64,000 nucleotides of DNA from Anaerococcus degeneri (GTDB lineage Bacteria; Bacillota; Clostridia; Tissierellales; Peptoniphilaceae), in assembly GCF_017874475.1 (NCBI RefSeq), contig NZ_JAGGLO010000002.1, positions 1 through 64,000 of the forward strand, in the 5' to 3' direction. Position numbers and translations under genes: made by a program. Shown here one piece after another: positions 8,654 through 16,543 of this stretch. Each line of letters begins with the position of its first letter. Within the stretch, counting starts at the first letter, position 1. The notes beneath the pieces are model-generated. The model was given only the letters and a program-made list of their open reading frames with translations. It did not search any database and was not told the origin of the DNA.

Positions 8654-8869
8654 TTATTTGAAGCTATTTTCTATTAAAAATTGCACTTGTCCTAATGGGA
8701 TATTAAATAGGATACCGTAAATGGCCATTCCTAGCAACAATATTGCAACAACTATGCCTATTTTATAAAGACACTTATTACTAACTTTAGATTTTTTTAC
8801 TTTTATATTGATATAGCTATATATGAGAAACACCGTAAACATAAGAGTAAAAATATAATTTGGTAACAT
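8654..8869 (-). CDS. Small membrane protein, unknown
   Basis: A 71-residue frame with two hydrophobic segments (about 5-22 and 36-56) separated by a Lys-rich loop. It begins 19 bases after the stop of the 171-aa gene upstream, so both may share a transcript. The ribosome site is weak (AAAAGG is too far from the ATG), which lowers confidence. No family is recognised. It may be a small accessory membrane protein or a fortuitous frame. Confidence 0.45.
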   Translation of the reverse strand: MLPNYIFTLMFTVFLIYSYINIKVKKSKVSNKCLYKIGIVVAILLLGMAIYGILFNIPLGQVQFLIENSFK

Positions 8870-8888
8870 ACTTATTATACTTTACCTT

Positions 8889-9404
8889 TTAGTTGCAAAA
8901 CTTATTCCAAAATTCAACCCAGTCACTGTGTTCTTCTCTTTGGTCAATGTAAGTGAATGTTTCTTCGTCATACCAATCGTGATTTACTATATCGTCAATA
9001 GTCTTAGGAACAAAAAAGTTGAAAAATTCCTTCTTGAATGAGTTTCCGTATTGTAAATAATAGGAACCTACCATCTTGGTGAAATTAGTTTTCTTTACAT
9101 CTTGTGGTCTATAAATAAGCGCTTCACCAACCTGAGTTAAATCAGGGCTTACCTCAAGAAAAACTAAACTTAAATCGCTTTCCTTGTAGCCAAGTATAAA
9201 ACTTCTGTACTTATAGGAAACAGTACGAAGTACCGCGAAATTAGCTCCACCTATATCTTCTGAATAAGCATAGATTATTTCATATTCTGATCCATTATCT
9301 ACTTTCCTATCAAAGATTTCTCTCATCAACGACTTATTTCCATCACTTTTTGCTTTATCTAATTCAACTTCTTTTTTTCCTCCAAACAGTCCGAATAGCC
9401 CCAT
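8889..9404 (-). CDS. Hypothetical cytoplasmic protein
   Basis: A 171-residue protein with a glycine-rich hydrophobic start (GLFGLFGGKK) and an acidic, aromatic-rich C-terminal third containing HDWYDEETFTYID. A good GGAGG lies 8 bases before the ATG. There is no signal peptide or transmembrane helix beyond the short N-terminal stretch. I do not recognise the family. It is a single gene or forms a pair with the small membrane protein downstream. Confidence 0.7.
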   Translation of the reverse strand: MGLFGLFGGKKEVELDKAKSDGNKSLMREIFDRKVDNGSEYEIIYAYSEDIGGANFAVLRTVSYKYRSFILGYKESDLSLVFLEVSPDLTQVGEALIYRPQDVKKTNFTKMVGSYYLQYGNSFKKEFFNFFVPKTIDDIVNHDWYDEETFTYIDQREEHSDWVEFWNKFCN

Positions 9405-9539
9405 TTTTTGTTCCTCCGTTTATTTTGTTTTTGAATATAATTATATTTTATCGTACTACTTTTTAGTTATTTTTTCTATCACTTTTTATCGGGCATCAAT
9501 TATTTTTTCATTCGCTCAACTCACTTAAGTGGACAGAAT

Positions 9540-9563
9540 AAAAGGCAGATTGGGCTGCCTTTT
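9540..9563 (-). terminator. Terminator of the dac-manA-GH84 operon
   Basis: AAAAGGCAG and CTGCCTTTT form a compact hairpin with a 6-base loop. The minus-strand T run follows, 8 bases after the GH84 stop. It is symmetric enough to act in both directions. Confidence 0.85.
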
Positions 9564-9570
9564 TGCTTGC

Positions 9571-10833
9571 TTAAATTTTTTGGTAAATTTCTTCCAAAAC
9601 CTCGCTGGTTTTGACATTTATCTCTTCTAAGCCCTTTTCGCCTAAGACTTGTATTTTTATATTTTTTGCCTTCTCAAAATAATTTTCAGCTTGATTTAGA
9701 TTTCCTTCAAGCTTTGCTAAGACTGCACTTACTAGGTTTTCTAAGCTCGATACAAAGGGATTTATCTCCTTGTATAGGGCTTGGTTTGCCTGATTTTTTT
9801 TATAAGATTCTATGGCCTTTATTTTTTCTTCTAGAAGTTTTTTAAGGATTTCTGTATTTTTTTCTTCAAAGGCCTTTTTAAGGTCCATATCTTCGGTAAA
9901 TTTCTTGGTCCCTGTCCTTTGGTAGACCAAGGACCCGTAGAAGCTTGGGGCGATTTTTATCAAATCTTCAGAGGCGACTGGTTCTAGGTATTTGACCGCT
10001 TTTTTAAAAGCCCCTTCCGGCTGATATTTTTCTGGATTTTTCAAATATTCATTCGCTTGGTAGATTGCTATTTTTGAAGCTTCCGCCTGGTTCATTGGGT
10101 TTAGGTAAAAACCGTCAAAATTTATATCTCTTGAATCATAAAATTCAAAAATTTCTAAAAAAATTTCACTAGGCTTATAATCATTTACAGGCCAGTTAAA
10201 CCAAATATAGGGCTTTTTGCTGGTTCTTTTGAAAAAATCTTCGTTTGACTTGTGATTTATAGGATCTACAACCTGGCTACCAGTCCACATAAGGTTGACG
10301 TTTTTTATATCCTTCAAAAGGCCCTCGTATTCATAACCTTTTTCGTCTATCCAAGCGTCGTTATACCAAGGATGGACAAAATAAAGGTAAGAGCCCGTTT
10401 CCTTTTCCACAAAATCTGCCAAGTCTCTTATCAATTTCATATGGTCGAATCTTTTTTCGTAGGCGAGATTTTTGTCAATATCATCAAGACATAGGCCAAA
10501 GGACTTGACTCCCACACCCATTAATTGCCTATATTTAGCGAAAATCTTCCCAATTTCTTCATCGTAAGATTCAAAGTCGAAGGGATTTTGGCCTGGGTGG
10601 ATAGCCCAAGTGAAATCAATATTTTTTTGCCTAGCTAGGTCTGCAAGGGCTTTGATTTTCTCGATTTCTACTGGTGGATAAGGTTCTCGCCACTTTTTGT
10701 TGTGGTAAGGGTCATCTTTTGGCGCATAAATGTACTGGTCCATGGCAATTTCAGATAGGAAATTTATCATAGATTTTCTTTCTTCGAAGGTCCAAGGGAT
10801 ACCGTAAAACCCCTCAATTATTCCTTTTTTCAT
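9571..10833 (-). CDS. GH84-family beta-N-acetylglucosaminidase, cytoplasmic
   Basis: A 420-residue glycoside hydrolase of the GH84 (O-GlcNAcase/NagJ) type. It opens with GIIEGFYGIPWTFEER, has YIYAPKDDPYHNKKWREPYP, and carries the catalytic aspartate pair in GLCLDDID (about residue 117), the DD that drives substrate-assisted catalysis. Later FVHPWYNDAW and FNWPVNDY line the pocket. Unlike secreted clostridial homologues it has no signal peptide or cell-wall domains and ends soon after the catalytic barrel plus a helical tail. It is the last gene of an operon with manA and a D-Ala-D-Ala carboxypeptidase, suggesting amino-sugar or cell-wall fragment salvage (inference). Confidence 0.88.
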   Translation of the reverse strand: MKKGIIEGFYGIPWTFEERKSMINFLSEIAMDQYIYAPKDDPYHNKKWREPYPPVEIEKIKALADLARQKNIDFTWAIHPGQNPFDFESYDEEIGKIFAKYRQLMGVGVKSFGLCLDDIDKNLAYEKRFDHMKLIRDLADFVEKETGSYLYFVHPWYNDAWIDEKGYEYEGLLKDIKNVNLMWTGSQVVDPINHKSNEDFFKRTSKKPYIWFNWPVNDYKPSEIFLEIFEFYDSRDINFDGFYLNPMNQAEASKIAIYQANEYLKNPEKYQPEGAFKKAVKYLEPVASEDLIKIAPSFYGSLVYQRTGTKKFTEDMDLKKAFEEKNTEILKKLLEEKIKAIESYKKNQANQALYKEINPFVSSLENLVSAVLAKLEGNLNQAENYFEKAKNIKIQVLGEKGLEEINVKTSEVLEEIYQKI

Positions 10834-10834
10834 C

Positions 10835-11779
10835 TTAATCCTCCATCGGATTTGCTTCTATGATTGTAAGTTTGCCTGTAATTTTATAGTCCTTAGCATA
10901 ATTTGTCATTAGGAAAAAATCTCCCTTTTTAATTGGATATACTTTTCCGTCAATTTCAATCTCGCCGGCCCCTTCAATCACAGATTCCAATAAATATGGC
11001 TTTTCTCTTTTAAATTTTGCTTCCTTATTTATTTTAAATTCCCTTACCTCAAAATATTCATTAGAGGTTAGGATTTTCCCCTCAAAACCCTGGCCAGACA
11101 AGATTTGGATTTGGTCTTCTTCCTTGGTTATTTTGATAGCTTCTTTGGATTTATCGAGGTGGAGGTCTCTTAAATTGCCCATATCATCCCTCCTATCATA
11201 GTCATAAAGCCTATAGGTGATGTCTGAAGCTTGTTGGATTTCAAGGATTAGGGAGTTTTTTTTGATAGCGTGGACGGTCCCTGCCCTTACAAAGAAAAAG
11301 TCACCTTTTTTTGTAGGCACTTGCTTCAAAAGCTCATCCCACTTTCTCTCGTCAATTAATCTTATGGCCTCATCTTTAGAATCAACCTTGAGTCCAAAAA
11401 TAATTGAGGCAGGATTTTCATTTAAAATATACCAACACTCAGTCTTGCCTTTTGAATTTTCAAGCCTAGCCCCCATCTCATCGTCAGGGTGGACTTGGAT
11501 TGATAGATCGTCCGCCGCATCGATTATTTTTACCAAAAGGGGGAATTCTTTTTCCGATGGATTTCCAAAAAGATCTGGCTTATCTTTATAAATTTCCCTT
11601 AGGGATTTGCCTTTAAATTCGCCATTTAAAATTGTCGAAGCTTCCCCTTCCATGCCAGAAATTGCCCAGTATTCCCCAGTTTTTTCTGATGGTATTGGGT
11701 AAGAATAAAGGTCTTTTAATTTGGATCCGCCCCAGATTTTTTCTGAAAATTTGCCCTCTAAAAATAAAATTTTATCCAT
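10835..11779 (-). CDS. manA: Mannose-6-phosphate isomerase, class I (short Firmicute type)
   Basis: A zinc-dependent cupin isomerase interconverting mannose-6-P and fructose-6-P. Metal ligands are visible in LSIQVHPDD (about residue 97) and KTECWYIL, with a further His in GTVHAIKKNSLILEIQQ. Length 314 fits the Bacillus-type ManA. The start ATG sits one base from the carboxypeptidase stop, and the stop directly abuts GH84, so the three are co-transcribed. Confidence 0.93.
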   Translation of the reverse strand: MDKILFLEGKFSEKIWGGSKLKDLYSYPIPSEKTGEYWAISGMEGEASTILNGEFKGKSLREIYKDKPDLFGNPSEKEFPLLVKIIDAADDLSIQVHPDDEMGARLENSKGKTECWYILNENPASIIFGLKVDSKDEAIRLIDERKWDELLKQVPTKKGDFFFVRAGTVHAIKKNSLILEIQQASDITYRLYDYDRRDDMGNLRDLHLDKSKEAIKITKEEDQIQILSGQGFEGKILTSNEYFEVREFKINKEAKFKREKPYLLESVIEGAGEIEIDGKVYPIKKGDFFLMTNYAKDYKITGKLTIIEANPMED

Positions 11780-11780
11780 A

Positions 11781-12650
11781 CTAATCTCCTATACTTTCGT
11801 AAATCCTCAAAGTTTCTTCAATTTGCCCGTCGTTTAGGTTGTCTATGTCATCATAAGGGACCCCCATAACAACTAAGATATATTCCTTGCCATTTTTTTC
11901 TGCAAGAGTTGCCCAACAAAGTCCAGCCTTATCGGTTGTTCCCGACTTGCCGCCTATTATTTCAAAGCCATTTTGATTGTATTTTTTTAAATGGCTAAGA
12001 ACTGTCGATTCAAGATAGACTCCGTCGGGATGGTCAATGGTTGGCCTTGTCACAAAGTCTCTTTTTGTAAAAATCGCTCTGAAATTGCCATCTTCTAGGC
12101 TATCTTTTATAAGCATGGCGCAGTCTTTAGCTGATTGGTAATTTTTTGGATCATCCATGCCGTCAGCGTTGGCATAGGAAGTATTCTTAAGGCCTAAATC
12201 TTCCGCTTCTTGGTTCATCATAGCCACAAAATTATCCATAGAACCTGAAATGTTTATGGCAAGACTGTCTGCAGCTTCGCCAGCGGACCTTAACATAGTT
12301 GCATAAAGTAAATCCCTGTAGGAAGTGGCTTCACCTCCCCTAAAGCCTGCCATTGACGCATTCATATCAACAGCCCTGTGATAGGCATCAGTATCAACTG
12401 GAGCTGTCTCCGCTAAATCAGTGATGTGTTTTAGGGCCACCCTTACAGTCATGATTTTTGTTAGAGATGCCATTGGAAGCCTCTCGTTTTCGTTTTTAGA
12501 AAGAACTTCCTTATCGTCTGTCAAATTGTAAAGGTAGACCGCTTTTGATATAAACTTTTCATCCTCAGCCTTTTTTTTAACCCTAGAAGTAAGAATAACT
12601 CCTATAATCAAAACTAAGGCAATAATAAATAAATTTCTAATCTTTTTCAT
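11781..12650 (-). CDS. D-alanyl-D-alanine carboxypeptidase (low-molecular-weight PBP)
   Basis: A 289-residue serine peptidase of the DacA/DacF type trimming peptidoglycan stem peptides outside the membrane. An N-terminal hydrophobic segment (residues 7-22) acts as signal or anchor. SxxK is in MASLTKIMT (about 60), the second motif reads SAGEAAD (the usual SxN Asn is Gly here), and the third is GGKSGTT (KSG in place of KTG). The C-terminal beta domain of PBP5 is absent. It is the first gene of the dac-manA-GH84 operon. Confidence 0.9.
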   Translation of the reverse strand: MKKIRNLFIIALVLIIGVILTSRVKKKAEDEKFISKAVYLYNLTDDKEVLSKNENERLPMASLTKIMTVRVALKHITDLAETAPVDTDAYHRAVDMNASMAGFRGGEATSYRDLLYATMLRSAGEAADSLAINISGSMDNFVAMMNQEAEDLGLKNTSYANADGMDDPKNYQSAKDCAMLIKDSLEDGNFRAIFTKRDFVTRPTIDHPDGVYLESTVLSHLKKYNQNGFEIIGGKSGTTDKAGLCWATLAEKNGKEYILVVMGVPYDDIDNLNDGQIEETLRIYESIGD

Positions 12651-12703
12651 ACTTCTATTTTACATTAATCTAAATCTTTAACCATTACAATTTTTGTAAG
12701 TAC

Positions 12704-12733
12704 AAAAAAAGGCCATCCGGAGATAGCCTTTAA
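12704..12733 (-). terminator. Terminator of the FMN lipoprotein gene
   Basis: On the minus strand AAAGGC...GCCTTTTTTT forms a stem with an inner CTCCGGAT loop, 15 bases after the stop codon at 12749. Confidence 0.85.
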
Positions 12734-12748
12734 AAATCTTTTATTTTC

Positions 12749-13135
12749 CTATTTTGCAGCTTCCATTGCGTCTTTTAGGGCAGCTTTGAATGCTTCGCTT
12801 GTAACTGTAGCGCCTGATACATTTTCGATTTCTGCGCTATTTGCTTTTTTGGCTTCTTCAACTAATTTTGGAAGAGCGTCTGCACCGATACCTTCTGATT
12901 CTTTGTGTTCATCAACTGCGATGTCTTTGATTTTATCGCCTTCCATTGTTACTGTAAGCTTGATGTCTCCACCATAACCTGCAGCTGTTGCTGTACCTGT
13001 TTTTTCTGTTGCTTCTTCAGCTTTTTCTTCTGCTGCTGGTGCTTCAGCTTTTTCTTCTGCTGGTTTTTTGTCTGAATTTCCACAAGCTGCAAGTACTAGG
13101 GCAAGTGCGCCTACTAAAAAAATATTTTTTTTCAT
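12749..13135 (-). CDS. FMN-binding domain lipoprotein (PplA-like)
   Basis: A 128-residue lipoprotein. The signal peptide ends in the lipobox LAAC (Cys18), followed by a Glu/Ala/Lys-rich linker (about 22-50) and one FMN-bind domain. The flavin attachment motif is seen as VSGATVTSEAF (about 103), where the Thr would receive covalent FMN from an ApbE-type transferase. Similar proteins (PplA in Listeria, RnfG-like subunits) carry electrons outside the membrane. No apbE, ndh2 or rnf genes are in this window, so its partners lie elsewhere. It is monocistronic with its own promoter and terminator. Confidence 0.9.
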   Translation of the reverse strand: MKKNIFLVGALALVLAACGNSDKKPAEEKAEAPAAEEKAEEATEKTGTATAAGYGGDIKLTVTMEGDKIKDIAVDEHKESEGIGADALPKLVEEAKKANSAEIENVSGATVTSEAFKAALKDAMEAAK

Positions 13136-13180
13136 ATTACTCTCCTTAAAATATTCTGTTTTTGTAATATTTACTTATAA

Positions 13181-13209
13181 AGTATACCTTATATTTACCT
13201 AAAAATCAA
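13181..13209 (-). promoter_or_regulatory. Promoter of the FMN lipoprotein gene
   Basis: Minus-strand TTGATT (13204-13209), a 17-base spacer, and TATACT (13181-13186), about 46 bases before the start codon. Confidence 0.6.
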
Positions 13210-13225
13210 GGATAATTCCCTTAAT

Positions 13226-14596
13226 TTACACTTTGAAGACCTTTTCAATAACCTCTCTTATATTTGCTAACTGTATGATTTTTATAGATTTAAAATCCTT
13301 TTGCTCTAGGCTATTTTTAGCCAGATAGACCTTGTCATATCCCAATCTTTCAAGCTCTTTGACCCTTTGTTTGGCTTGGGGTACTTTTTTTAGTTCTCCA
13401 GTAAGGCCAACTTCTGCTATGAAAACAACCTTGTCTGAGATTGGCTTTTTTAGGCAAGAAGAAGCGATAGACATTATTATTGCAAGGTTTACAGATGGTT
13501 CGGAAAGTTTTAGCCCACCTGTGGTCTTGATTATAACATTCATGTCAAATAAGTATAACCCCGCCCTTTCTTGAAGGATTGAAATTAAGGTATTTAGGTC
13601 ATCACGCCTTAGGGAATCGCCTATTCTTTGTGGATATGGCATAAAGGACTTTGAAACTAAGGATTCTATCTCAACTTCGAGGAGTCTTGACCCTTCCTTT
13701 GTTACAGAAATGGCTGAGCCTTCGATTTCGCTATCCCTTTGGGTGATGAAATACTCGCTTGGGTTTGTAATTTCTATTAGGCCTTCCTCATCCATTGAAA
13801 AAAGTCCAATCTCTCCCGTCCTTCCAAACCTATTTTTGCTTGAGGTTAGGACTCTTAAATCTTCATCGGGACTTCCGTCTAGGATTAGGACTGTGTCTAC
13901 CAAGTGTTCAAGAGTACGAAGTCCCGCCATTTCCCCAGTCTTTGTCATATGGCCTACCATGATGAAGGCGCGTTTCTTTTCTGGATTTTTTGCCATTTCC
14001 ACAGCCTTACCTGCCACTTCTATGGTCTGGGTAGGAGACCCCTGCTTGTTGTCAAATTCCTGGAGAGAAAAAGTCTGAATGGAGTCTAAAATTACAATAT
14101 CAGCCCCTGTTGCCCTTATTTCCTTAATGGCAAGGTCCATGGAATTGGTAGAAAGGATCCAAAGATTTTTGGGTTCGTCTTTCATAATTCTTTGTGACCT
14201 TGATTTTATCTGGCTTTCACTTTCTTCTCCCGAAACGTAAAGGACTTTGAGCCCCTCATCAGCATAGGATTTTGATAATTGTAATAGAAGCGTAGATTTG
14301 CCTGCACCTGGGCGGGCTGTAAGTATTGAAACCGAATCACGGACGAGGCCACCACCTACTGCCCTATCAAATTCCTCATAGGCTGAGTGGATTCTCTCCG
14401 ACTCGTTAATTTCAATTTCCCTTAGCTTTTTGGCTTTTTTATCATCATCGAGGACGACTTTTTTGCCAGCCTTTTCTTCTTTGATTGTTGTTTCTACAAG
14501 GCTCCCCCACTTTTTGCAAGACGGGCACTGGCCAGCCCAAACATTTTGAATATGGCCGCAATTGGTACATTCGTAGGCTTTTTTGACCTTAGCCAT
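13226..14596 (-). CDS. radA: DNA repair protein RadA
   Basis: A RecA-like ATPase promoting branch migration in recombinational repair. The N-terminal zinc finger is CTNCGHIQNVWAGQCPSC (about 10-27), Walker A is ARPGAGKST (about 95), the RadA-specific motif is SSKNRFG (about 250), and the C-terminal third is the Lon-protease-like domain without the catalytic dyad. The ATG at 14596 has GAGG nearby and begins inside the gshA stop region. A TTG five codons upstream (14611) is less likely. Length 456 is standard. It lies directly downstream of gshA. Confidence 0.95.
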   Translation of the reverse strand: MAKVKKAYECTNCGHIQNVWAGQCPSCKKWGSLVETTIKEEKAGKKVVLDDDKKAKKLREIEINESERIHSAYEEFDRAVGGGLVRDSVSILTARPGAGKSTLLLQLSKSYADEGLKVLYVSGEESESQIKSRSQRIMKDEPKNLWILSTNSMDLAIKEIRATGADIVILDSIQTFSLQEFDNKQGSPTQTIEVAGKAVEMAKNPEKKRAFIMVGHMTKTGEMAGLRTLEHLVDTVLILDGSPDEDLRVLTSSKNRFGRTGEIGLFSMDEEGLIEITNPSEYFITQRDSEIEGSAISVTKEGSRLLEVEIESLVSKSFMPYPQRIGDSLRRDDLNTLISILQERAGLYLFDMNVIIKTTGGLKLSEPSVNLAIIMSIASSCLKKPISDKVVFIAEVGLTGELKKVPQAKQRVKELERLGYDKVYLAKNSLEQKDFKSIKIIQLANIREVIEKVFKV

Positions 14597-15890
14597 TGTT
14601 TGCCTCAACAAACCTATTTACAGAAAATTCGTAAACGGCCCTCTTTGGATTATCCTTGTAAATTTTTGCAAAAATATCCCTTGGAACTATGCCAAAATCA
14701 AGCATGGCCTCAAGCTCATCTAGGTATTTATTTTCATTTTCATCTAGGACTGGTCTTATAATATCTATGATATCTAAAACATGTTGGTAGATTTCAACGT
14801 TTTCATAAAGGGCGAAAATCCCCATTCTTGATGCGTTGTTCTTAAGCTTTTGAGCCTCGTCATAGGTCATATCCTTAAATAATTCGTGGACTTTTTCAAA
14901 AGTTTGGTCGACAAAAAATATTCCCTTAATTAAAGCCGCAGCCGCCATATTGTAAGGATATGGGATATTATCAGGCATCCTGATTTCCATATAAGTTTTA
15001 ACCCTCACATCTGGAAAAACTATGGATAGACCGTGATTAACCATTATGTCGGCATTTTCCTCTGTCATTAGTTCATCTAGGGTCTTTCTTCCGACATAGA
15101 CTTCACCCTCAGAGCTTGGCATGAAAATCATTGGTGTATCAAGGATTTTTTCAGCATACTTGGCGTATGACAAATCAGAATCAAAGGCAAAGTCATATAG
15201 GCCAGTCCTGTCCCTGTCTGTATATTCCCAAATTGTTTGCCTTAGGTTCCTGTCGATGTAGGTCTCTCCCTCAAAAATTAGGGCATTATCAAAGACTGAA
15301 TACAAAAATGGGCTGAGGGCGTTGGCGAGAAAGTATTTCTTTTTGAAATCTTCTTCGTTTTTATAATCCACAGCAAGCTGCATAGAGCAAGTTCCCTTCA
15401 TCATATTGTGGGCGTACTCTCCACCGTATTTTTCAAAATATTTGTACATAAAATCGTAGCGAGCCTTTGGAATTATCTTCATATCATCAATCTTGGTTTT
15501 TGGATGGTAACCAAGGGTCACCAAAAGAAGGCCCCTTCTTTCAAAAAGAGGAACAAGCCTTGCCATATGGGTCCTATAAACTTCAAAAAGGTCATCTACC
15601 TTGGTCTTTGCCCTTAGGGCAAGTTCGAATTGGCCAGCAGGTTCTATTGAAATATCCACATTCCCATCAGAAAAGGCCATACCGGACTCGTCTGTTTTTT
15701 CATAGCCAAGGTCTACTAAGTCTTCAAGGATTTGTCCAATCCCGTCTTCGCCATAAAAAGATTGGCTCTCCAAAGTTTCCTTATTTACAACAAAGTGCTC
15801 TATTTCAAAGCCCAGCCTAAAGTTACTTTCGTCCTTCTCGCCAGACTTTATAAAATCTACAATTTTTTGAATTTTTTCTAATCTTTCCAT
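14589..15890 (-). CDS. gshA: Glutamate-cysteine ligase (GCS2-type)
   Basis: A 433-residue ATP-dependent ligase of the plant/alphaproteobacterial GCS2 family, joining glutamate and cysteine. Diagnostic segments include FRLGFEIEHFVVN (residues 21-33), SIEPAGQFELAL (about 75-90), MMKGTCSMQLAVDY with its conserved TCS-Q, and a late YMEIRMPDNIPYPYNMAAAAL. No glutathione synthetase domain or gshB is fused or adjacent, so the product may be gamma-glutamylcysteine unless gshB lies elsewhere. Its stop overlaps the radA start. Confidence 0.85.
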   Translation of the reverse strand: MERLEKIQKIVDFIKSGEKDESNFRLGFEIEHFVVNKETLESQSFYGEDGIGQILEDLVDLGYEKTDESGMAFSDGNVDISIEPAGQFELALRAKTKVDDLFEVYRTHMARLVPLFERRGLLLVTLGYHPKTKIDDMKIIPKARYDFMYKYFEKYGGEYAHNMMKGTCSMQLAVDYKNEEDFKKKYFLANALSPFLYSVFDNALIFEGETYIDRNLRQTIWEYTDRDRTGLYDFAFDSDLSYAKYAEKILDTPMIFMPSSEGEVYVGRKTLDELMTEENADIMVNHGLSIVFPDVRVKTYMEIRMPDNIPYPYNMAAAALIKGIFFVDQTFEKVHELFKDMTYDEAQKLKNNASRMGIFALYENVEIYQHVLDIIDIIRPVLDENENKYLDELEAMLDFGIVPRDIFAKIYKDNPKRAVYEFSVNRFVEANNG

Positions 15891-15939
15891 AATAACCCCT
15901 TTACTCTTATCATTATACGAATATTTGCCAAATAAACCA

Positions 15940-15948
15940 TGGTATAAT
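15940..15948 (+). promoter_or_regulatory. Extended -10 promoter of ogt
   Basis: TG-G-TATAAT (TG at 15940-15941, TATAAT at 15943-15948). Initiation about 7 bases downstream falls at the ATG at 15955, so the mRNA would have essentially no leader. There is no Shine-Dalgarno sequence in the 6 bases between. Confidence 0.7.
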
Positions 15949-15954
15949 AGACTT

Positions 15955-16419
15955 ATGAAATACGGATTTTTTGAAAGCCCACTAGGAATTATAAAAATCT
16001 CCTACGAGGAAAAGATAAGGAAAATTGAATTAGTGGATGAAATCGATGAAAATAGCGAAGAAAATGACCTATTCATCCTATTTAAAAACCAGCTTTTAGA
16101 ATACTTTGAAGGAAAAAGAACAAGCTTTGACCACCTAGAACTTCTAGACCCAAAAGGCACAGCCTTTCAAAAATCAGTATGGCAGGCCCTATTAAAAATC
16201 CCCTACGGAAAAACTCGCTCTTATAAAGAAATCGCAAAAGCCATAGGAAAACCAGGGGCCACCCAAGCTGTAGGTACAGCCATCGGCAAAAACCCCATCC
16301 TTGTCATAATACCTTGCCACAGGGTAATAAAAACGGACGGTTCTATTGGTGGTTTTGCCTATGGAAGCCAGATAAAAAGAAGACTTTTAGAAATCGAGGG
16401 CATAAATTTTCCTTCATAG
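15955..16419 (+). CDS. ogt: Methylated-DNA-protein cysteine S-methyltransferase
   Basis: A 154-residue suicide repair protein that takes the methyl group from O6-methylguanine. The active site is IPCHRVI with the acceptor Cys (about residue 122), preceded by the helix-turn-helix region YGKTRSYKEIAKAIGKPGATQAVG and followed by GGFAYGSQIKRRLLEIE. The frame extends 10 codons upstream, but that segment covers the -10 box. The ATG at 15955 gives the normal family start (YGFFESPLG). Translation probably begins on a leaderless transcript. Confidence 0.93.
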   Translation: MKYGFFESPLGIIKISYEEKIRKIELVDEIDENSEENDLFILFKNQLLEYFEGKRTSFDHLELLDPKGTAFQKSVWQALLKIPYGKTRSYKEIAKAIGKPGATQAVGTAIGKNPILVIIPCHRVIKTDGSIGGFAYGSQIKRRLLEIEGINFPS

Positions 16420-16515
16420 GGAAATTATTTATCTTTTCCCAAAGAAAAAACTAAAGTTTTTCTAATGAAATTCACAAAAATCTTTAAGAATAAATTTCAA
16501 AATATTTTCCACACA

Positions 16516-16543
16516 AAAAGAGTCGGGTGTCCGACTCTTTTTT
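16516..16543. terminator. Bidirectional terminator between ogt and the sugar ABC operon
   Basis: AAAAAGAGTCGG and CCGACTCTTTTTTT form a 12-bp stem with a GTGT loop. A and T runs on both sides serve the convergent ogt and ABC operon. It touches the stop codon of the ATPase gene. Confidence 0.9.
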
